From Sphaerisporangium fuscum (GTDB lineage: Bacteria > Actinomycetota > Actinomycetes > Streptosporangiales > Streptosporangiaceae), in NCBI RefSeq assembly GCF_018531465.1, contig NZ_JAHDTF010000012.1, positions 124,001-188,000 on the forward strand: 64,000 nt of DNA, written 5' to 3'. The notes below the pieces were generated by a model that saw only the letters and a list, made by a program, of their open reading frames with translations, was not told the DNA's origin and did no database searches. A program made the position numbers and the translations under genes. Shown here in pieces: positions 59,617 through 64,000 of this stretch (positions within the stretch are counted from its first letter, which is position 1; each line of letters opens with the position of its first letter).

Positions 59617-60873
59617 TCAGCAGAACCAGTCGAACAGGCCGCAGTCATCCTTGGTGGGGACGGGCTCGGGGGCCTGGGTGGTGGGTGGCGGCGTGGGGGT
59701 GGGGGTGTGGGTGGCCCGGGGCTCGTTCCGCACGTCCGGGTCCTCCTGCTGCTCCTCGTGGGAGCTGGGCCTCAACGACGGCTGCGGCGAGTGGACGCGG
59801 GTACGGGAGGCCGTGGGCCGCGAGCTGGGCTGGCGGGTCACGCGGGAGCGGCTCGCAACGGCCGTGGGAGTGGGCGTCGGCCGCAGGGTGGGCACGTCCG
59901 TCTCCTCGGGGCTCTCGGTCGGCTCAGAGGCGGGGTCGGTGCTCGGCAGGGCCGTCGGGCTCTCGGTCAGAGCGGGGTCGTTCTGCACCACCGGTGCGCA
60001 CTTGCCGGGAGTAGAGCACGCCGCCTCCGACTTCGAGCCGCCGACGGACGACGACACGATCCAGCCGCCCGCCACGGCGAGCACGACGATCGCCACCATG
60101 GCGAGGATCAGCCGCTTGTTCTGGCCGCCCTTCTCCTCTTCGGCTTCGTCGTCTCCGGTCCAGCCGGAGCCGAGGAATCCACGCGGGCCGTCCCCGTCGG
60201 GGTCGTGACGCCCGTCCGGGTCCCACGTGCCGTCGTCCGGCCGGGTGTACCCGTCGGGCCGGTCGTAGTCGCCGGCTCCGCGTCCCTCGGGGTGGCCGGC
60301 GGCGTCCAGGCCTTCGGCCCCGAGAGGAAGCGCGCCTTCGTACGCGGCGGTCGGGGCCTGGCCTTCGGGACGGGCCGGGTCGTACGCGTCGGGGTGCTGG
60401 AGGGCCGGGTCGAATGTTTCGGCCCGGGTGTGGCCGGCGGCGGGGTCGAGGGCGTCCGCGTGCGGATACCCGGCCGGGTCGGACCCATCGGGGCCCCGCT
60501 GATCCGCCCCGCGCGCGTAGTCGCCTCCCGGGATGTGCCCTTCGGCGTGCGGATAGCCGGCGGCCGGGTCGAGGGCGTCCGGGTGCGGGTAGCCGGCGGC
60601 GGGATTGTCGGGGGCGGGGTAGCCGGTGGCCTGGTTGTGGGCGTCCGGCTGCGGGTAGTCCGTGGCCGGCTCGTACTCGCCGATGTACTGGGGGCGATCG
60701 TGCTCCTGAGGGTCGTCGCCCTGGCCGTGCGCGGCTTCGTGACCCGGTGTCCAGCCGTCGGACAGTACGTCACCGGCGGGGCGCTTCGGTTCGTTGCTCC
60801 ACTCGATACCCAGTGGGCCCGTCTGCTTCAGAGGGTCCTCTTCGTGGGGTCTCGGGGTGCCGTCGCGGTCCAT
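59617..60873 (-). CDS. Repeat-rich single-pass membrane protein (hypothetical)
   Basis: A 418-residue protein. Residues about 1-250 are cytoplasmic, acidic and Pro/Asp/Tyr-rich, with imperfect repeats of GYPHPDALDPAA type about 15-30 residues apart. One transmembrane helix lies at about residues 257-278 (LILAMVAIVVLAVAGGWIV). The outer part is Pro/Ser/Thr-rich with ACSTPGKC and ends in CGLFDWFC. No family recognised. The ATG at 60873 has GAGAGG about 7 bp upstream. Tandem repeats lie beyond its stop. Confidence 0.7.
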   Translation of the reverse strand: MDRDGTPRPHEEDPLKQTGPLGIEWSNEPKRPAGDVLSDGWTPGHEAAHGQGDDPQEHDRPQYIGEYEPATDYPQPDAHNQATGYPAPDNPAAGYPHPDALDPAAGYPHAEGHIPGGDYARGADQRGPDGSDPAGYPHADALDPAAGHTRAETFDPALQHPDAYDPARPEGQAPTAAYEGALPLGAEGLDAAGHPEGRGAGDYDRPDGYTRPDDGTWDPDGRHDPDGDGPRGFLGSGWTGDDEAEEEKGGQNKRLILAMVAIVVLAVAGGWIVSSSVGGSKSEAACSTPGKCAPVVQNDPALTESPTALPSTDPASEPTESPEETDVPTLRPTPTPTAVASRSRVTRQPSSRPTASRTRVHSPQPSLRPSSHEEQQEDPDVRNEPRATHTPTPTPPPTTQAPEPVPTKDDCGLFDWFC

Positions 60874-61310
60874 GCCGAACCTCTCTGCTGCTCTCAACCT
60901 CGGCCGCCGACCTTCTTAGCAGTTCCGACAGCCTCCTGTCTGGAAACTTCACAGAGTCTCCGAAGATTCGCAATCTTCCCACGAGTCACACCAGTCACAG
61001 AACCGGCAGCGGTGGCGAACCGGCAACGATCGCGTGACAGGCGGATGGAGTCACTCTGCGTGAGGGCGATCGGCACACTTCGCCCCCGGCCCGAGAGGAT
61101 AGATCGAAAGGCTATTACGACCCGTCCGTTTCTGTCCGGCTTATGGGGATTTTGGCCCGCTCAGGCCGCTCCGCTCGCTCGGTGCCGTCCCCGGCGTGGA
61201 CCGCCACGGGTACGTCCGAGCCGCTTCGGGCGGCGAGGTGGTCCGCCGGTAGCGAGGGGAACAAGATTGAGGAGCGACCCCACTGCCTGAACCCCATGGA
61301 GCCTGTTGTG
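60874..61310. other. Divergent promoter region
   Basis: About 440 bp between the repeat-rich protein gene and the PaaK-like gene. It contains a 17-bp inverted repeat at 60962-60978. No gene is supported in it; the plus-strand reading from 61143 has no ribosome-binding site or family match before the PaaK-like start. Confidence 0.5.
60962..60978. promoter_or_regulatory. 17-bp inverted repeat upstream of the repeat-rich protein gene
   Basis: GAAGATT (60962-60968) and AATCTTC (60972-60978) are perfect inverted repeats around CGC. It is AT-rich in a GC-rich context, about 90 bp upstream of the minus-strand ATG at 60873, so it is probably an operator. Confidence 0.5.
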
Positions 61311-62849
61311 ATGGACAAGGATCGGCCCGGGCGCGTGCTCGCGGGGCTGCGGGAGTTCTACCAGGGCACACCGGTGGCCGAGGCGTCCGGGCAGGAGGGC
61401 GCCGAAGCGGCGCTGGCCCTGTTCCACGACGTGGCCAGCTCCGTCCCGGCGTACGGTGACTTCCTGCGCGAGCACGGTGTCGATCCCGCGCGGATCCGCA
61501 CGGTGGATGATTTCGCACGCCTGCCCCTGCTGACCAAGGAGACCTACCACCGGCGTCACCCGCTGCCCCGGCTGTGCCGGGGCGGGCGTCTGGACGGGTG
61601 CGACATGGTCGCGGTGTCGTCGGGCTCCTCCGGAACGCCGACCGTCTGGCCCCGCTCCCTGCTCGACGAGCGGCTGGTCGCCACCCGGTTCGAGCAGGTC
61701 TTCCGGGACGGCTTCCGCGCCGACGAGCGCAGCACCCTGGCGGTGATCTGCTTCGCGCTCGGCAGCTGGGTCGGCGGCATGTACACCACCGCGTGCTGCC
61801 GGCATCTGGCCGCCAAGGGGTACCCGATCACGGTGGCGACTCCCGGGAACGACATCGGCGAGATCCTGCGGGTCGTGGGAGAGCTCGGGCCGTACTTCGA
61901 CCAGGTGGTGCTGCTGGGCTACCCGCCGTTCGTCAAGAACGTGATCGACGCGGGGCTCGACAGGGGCGTCGACTGGTCGCGGTACGGCATCCGGCTCGTG
62001 CTGGCGGGCGAGGTGTTCAGCGAGCAGTGGCGTGACCTGGTGGGGCGGCGCGCCGGGATGACGCGCCCGTGCCACGACTCGGCGTCGCTGTACGGCACGG
62101 CCGACGCCGGCGTGCTGGGCAACGAGACGCCGTTGAGCGTGCGGATACGCCGGTTCCTCGCCGCCGACCCCGAGGCGGCGCGGGAGCTGTTCGGCGACTC
62201 GCGGCTGCCGACGCTGGTGCAGTACGACCCGATGAGCCGGTACTTCGAGACCCACGAGGGCACCCTGCTGTTCACCGGCGACAACGGCGTGCCGCTGATC
62301 CGCTATCACATCGCCGACGAGGGCGGGATCATCTCCTACGACCGCATGCTGGCCTTCTGCCGCAAGCACGACTTCGACCCTCTGCGGGACCTCGACCCGC
62401 CGGCCGGCGCAGCCGGGAAGGACGCCGGCCTGGAGGGGGAGGGGCGGCGGGGCGCTCCGGTGCTGCCCTTCGCGTACGTTTTCGGGCGTTCCCTGTTCAC
62501 CGTGTCGTTCTTCGGCGCCAACGTCTACCCGGAGAACGTCACGGTCGGACTCGAGCGGCCGGATATCAGCGATCACGTCACGGGGAAGTTCGTCCTGCGG
62601 GTCGAGGAGGACGAGGACCGCGACCGGCACCTGTCGATCGTCGTGGAACTCGCCGCCGGCCGTACCCCCGACCCGCTGCTCGTCCCCGTCATCGCCGAGG
62701 CGATCAGGACGGAGCTGATCCGCCTGAACAGCGAGTTCGCCCACTACGTCCCCGCGGCCTACCAGACCCCGCGCATCGAGCTCCGCCGTACAGGCGACCC
62801 CGACTACTTCCCTCCGGGCGCCAAGCACCGCTACACCCGTCCCTCCTGA
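61311..62849 (+). CDS. PaaK-like adenylate-forming ligase
   Basis: A 512-residue ANL-family protein related to phenylacetate-CoA ligase. The P-loop-like SSGSSGTPTVWPRS (about residues 102-115) replaces the usual SSGTTGxPK, YGTADAGVLGNETP (about 260-273) is the A5 region and LLFTGDNGVPLIRYHIADEG (about 320-340) is typical of this group. The C-terminal lysine domain is present (FPPGAKHRYTR). The substrate acid is unknown and no partner gene is adjacent. GTG 61308/ATG 61311 follow TGGAG. Confidence 0.83.
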   Translation: MDKDRPGRVLAGLREFYQGTPVAEASGQEGAEAALALFHDVASSVPAYGDFLREHGVDPARIRTVDDFARLPLLTKETYHRRHPLPRLCRGGRLDGCDMVAVSSGSSGTPTVWPRSLLDERLVATRFEQVFRDGFRADERSTLAVICFALGSWVGGMYTTACCRHLAAKGYPITVATPGNDIGEILRVVGELGPYFDQVVLLGYPPFVKNVIDAGLDRGVDWSRYGIRLVLAGEVFSEQWRDLVGRRAGMTRPCHDSASLYGTADAGVLGNETPLSVRIRRFLAADPEAARELFGDSRLPTLVQYDPMSRYFETHEGTLLFTGDNGVPLIRYHIADEGGIISYDRMLAFCRKHDFDPLRDLDPPAGAAGKDAGLEGEGRRGAPVLPFAYVFGRSLFTVSFFGANVYPENVTVGLERPDISDHVTGKFVLRVEEDEDRDRHLSIVVELAAGRTPDPLLVPVIAEAIRTELIRLNSEFAHYVPAAYQTPRIELRRTGDPDYFPPGAKHRYTRPS

Positions 62850-63253
62850 CCCGCGGCCCAGCGGCCCAGCGCGTCAAGGGGCATCCCGGTGCCGGGAATG
62901 TGGACGAATGGTTCGGTTTCGAGAGGGCCCTGTCGGGCACGACCGTCTCATAAGTGGCCAAATGCCATCTCTTGTCTATTTCAGGGTTTCTTGACGGAGC
63001 GCATGCATGGCGAGCTCGTTCGTGGCGTGCTTCTTACCGGAAATACCGCCGTGCGATATCTCCGGTGCCGGTGAAGGGGCGGGATACCGCTCGCCGTGCC
63101 ACAGTCGTACGTTAGTCCTTAGCGGACACCAAGCCTGCGAAAGCGACGGCGGCCGACAGGGCCGAACGTCCCGTCGCGGGACGGCGTAAGACCCTGTCGG
63201 GTCGGTTCGCCGTGCTCGACGCTGGATGGAGATCCCTGACAGGGAGGTGCACC
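62850..63253. other. Leader/intergenic region of the Rv1733c-like gene
   Basis: About 400 bp without a gene. The last 100 bp contain nested hairpins and a palindrome covering the Shine-Dalgarno sequence of the Rv1733c-like gene. AT-richer DNA around 62960-63000 may hold promoters. Confidence 0.5.
63153..63200 (+). promoter_or_regulatory. Nested hairpin, possible RNA switch
   Basis: CCGACAGGG (63153-63161) pairs with CCCTGTCGG (63192-63200), and inside it CGTCCCG (63167-63173) pairs with CGGGACG (63177-63183). The CCCTGTC of the right arm can instead pair with GACAGGG at 63238-63244, which overlaps the GGGAGG ribosome-binding site of the next gene. The two foldings exclude each other. Confidence 0.5.
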
Positions 63254-63859
63254 ATGCGATCCTTGGCCAGGTGGACGATGAGGTGTGTTCGCCGGTACCG
63301 GTTCGACCGGAACCCACTGCGCCGGCGCTCTGACCGGATCGAAGCCGTCGCCGTACTCCTGACCCTGCTGGCGTTGGTCGCCGCCCTGTGGCCGGCCGTC
63401 CTCGCCGGTGGCGCCGTCTACCGGCGCGGCCTCAGCGCCGAGAGGGTGGAGCCCGGCCTGCGTCAGCCGGTCACCGCCGTCCTGCTCGAGGACGCCGCCA
63501 GTACGGACGCGATCTCGACCCAGGGCGCGGTCATCGGTATCAAGGCCAAGGCCCGCTGGTACACCCCGGACGGCCGGCAGCACGTCGACGTGGTCTCCGT
63601 CCCCGCGCACGCCAAGGCGGGTTCGGCGCTGGAGATGTGGATCGACGCCAAGGGCCGCCCGACCGCGCCTCCCCGGACGCACGCCCAGACGGTCGCCGAC
63701 GCGTCGGTCGCCGGGTTCGGCGTCATGGCCGGAGCCGGTGGCCTGCTGTTCCTGAACCTCGCCCTGGTCCGCTGGATGCTGGACCGCCGCCGGTACGCCG
63801 AGTGGGACAAGGCGTGGAACTCCGCCCACGACCGGTGGCGCCGCCCGAGGCAGCCGTGA
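63254..63859 (+). CDS. Rv1733c family membrane protein
   Basis: A 201-residue protein with two transmembrane helices (about residues 29-54 and 153-175) around an extracytoplasmic domain, resembling Mycobacterium tuberculosis Rv1733c. The RRYRFDRNPLRRRSDRIEA start and the RWYTPDGRQ strand are typical of the family. Rv1733c is a DosR-regulon protein; the role is unknown. ATG 63254 has GGGAGG at 63242-63247, inside the palindrome TCCCTGACAGGGA. A universal stress gene follows 78 bp after the stop. Confidence 0.82.
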   Translation: MRSLARWTMRCVRRYRFDRNPLRRRSDRIEAVAVLLTLLALVAALWPAVLAGGAVYRRGLSAERVEPGLRQPVTAVLLEDAASTDAISTQGAVIGIKAKARWYTPDGRQHVDVVSVPAHAKAGSALEMWIDAKGRPTAPPRTHAQTVADASVAGFGVMAGAGGLLFLNLALVRWMLDRRRYAEWDKAWNSAHDRWRRPRQP

Positions 63860-63937
63860 GGACACCTGGCCGCGGAGAAGGGAGGACACCCAGCGCTCGG
63901 TGACCGGGGCCCTCCGCGTTACAAGGAGGCGAGGACC

Positions 63938-64000
63938 ATGAACGGACGCGTCGTCGCAGGCACCGACGGTTCGCCCCGCGCGCTCACCGCCGTACGCTGG
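63938..64000 (+). CDS. Universal stress protein, N-terminus (cut by window end)
   Basis: Only the first 21 codons are visible. MNGRVVAGTDGSPRALTAV has the typical UspA start (VAGTDGS, then a short helix). AAGGAGG lies 9 bp before the ATG at 63938. The gene continues beyond the window. USP genes commonly pair with Rv1733c-like genes in dormancy regulons. Confidence 0.8.
   Translation, partial: MNGRVVAGTDGSPRALTAVRW

Noticed and set aside
1..64000. Prophage, transposase or integrative element
   Set aside because: No integrase, transposase, phage structural gene, att-like duplication at the tRNA-Ser, or clear base-composition break was found.

Overview
The window is high-GC chromosomal DNA (apparent GC around 70 percent) with actinomycete gene order: a small SRP RNA in front of dnaX, then ybaB-recR-DUF5063-lysC-asd. 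F420-dependent enzymes, a SARP-type regulator and an SCO5389-family protein also fit. Together these point to a filamentous actinomycete, probably in or near the Streptosporangiales. The genus is an inference. There is no prophage, integrase, transposase or CRISPR array. About 60 protein genes, one tRNA-Ser and one SRP RNA are supported.

Layout. 1-2.6 kb: a histidine/lysine-rich secreted protein, a ParB-like small protein, a neutral zinc metallopeptidase and a small membrane protein. 2.8-9.7 kb: tRNA-Ser(GGA), SRP RNA and the core block dnaX, ybaB, recR, DUF5063, lysC (with an internal beta-subunit start) and asd, closed by a near-perfect hairpin. 9.8-19.8 kb: mixed accessory and regulatory genes (two TetR, one HxlR, two luciferase-like oxidoreductases, an amidohydrolase, SURF1, a GNAT enzyme), several with visible operators, plus a composite dispersed repeat. 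19.4-24.5 kb: a zinc-ribbon protein and a 1007-residue SARP/NB-ARC/TPR regulator, each preceded by three 11-bp direct repeats typical of SARP sites. 24.7-32.3 kb: secreted and GNAT proteins, an aminotransferase/LysR divergent pair, an SCO5389-family protein with a CooC/MinD-like ATPase, a DnaA-box cluster and an APC permease.

32.3-38.4 kb: an aliphatic-sulfonate/taurine-type ABC operon that ends in its probable Rrf2 regulator and has a palindromic operator in front, then a GH95 fucosidase. 38.5-46.7 kb: a four-TM LCP protein, a P450, and a tightly coupled five-gene operon: OleA-like thiolase, family 2 glycosyltransferase, P450, OleC-like beta-lactone synthetase and OleD-like reductase. No OleB decarboxylase is present, so a retained, tailored beta-lactone lipid is the most interesting reading of the window. 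46.8-55.7 kb: uppP, gnd, a HAD phosphatase, an LCP-LytR_C protein, acyltransferase 3, PPOX/F420, VOC, RraA-like and CsbD proteins. 56-64 kb: a CopD-CtaG fusion, an APC permease, a 55-bp tandem repeat, a repeat-rich single-pass protein, a PaaK-like ligase, and an Rv1733c-like protein with a possible RNA switch in its leader followed by the start of a universal stress protein gene.

Convergent pairs are commonly separated by strong GC-rich hairpins without clear U-tracts, as is usual in actinomycetes.
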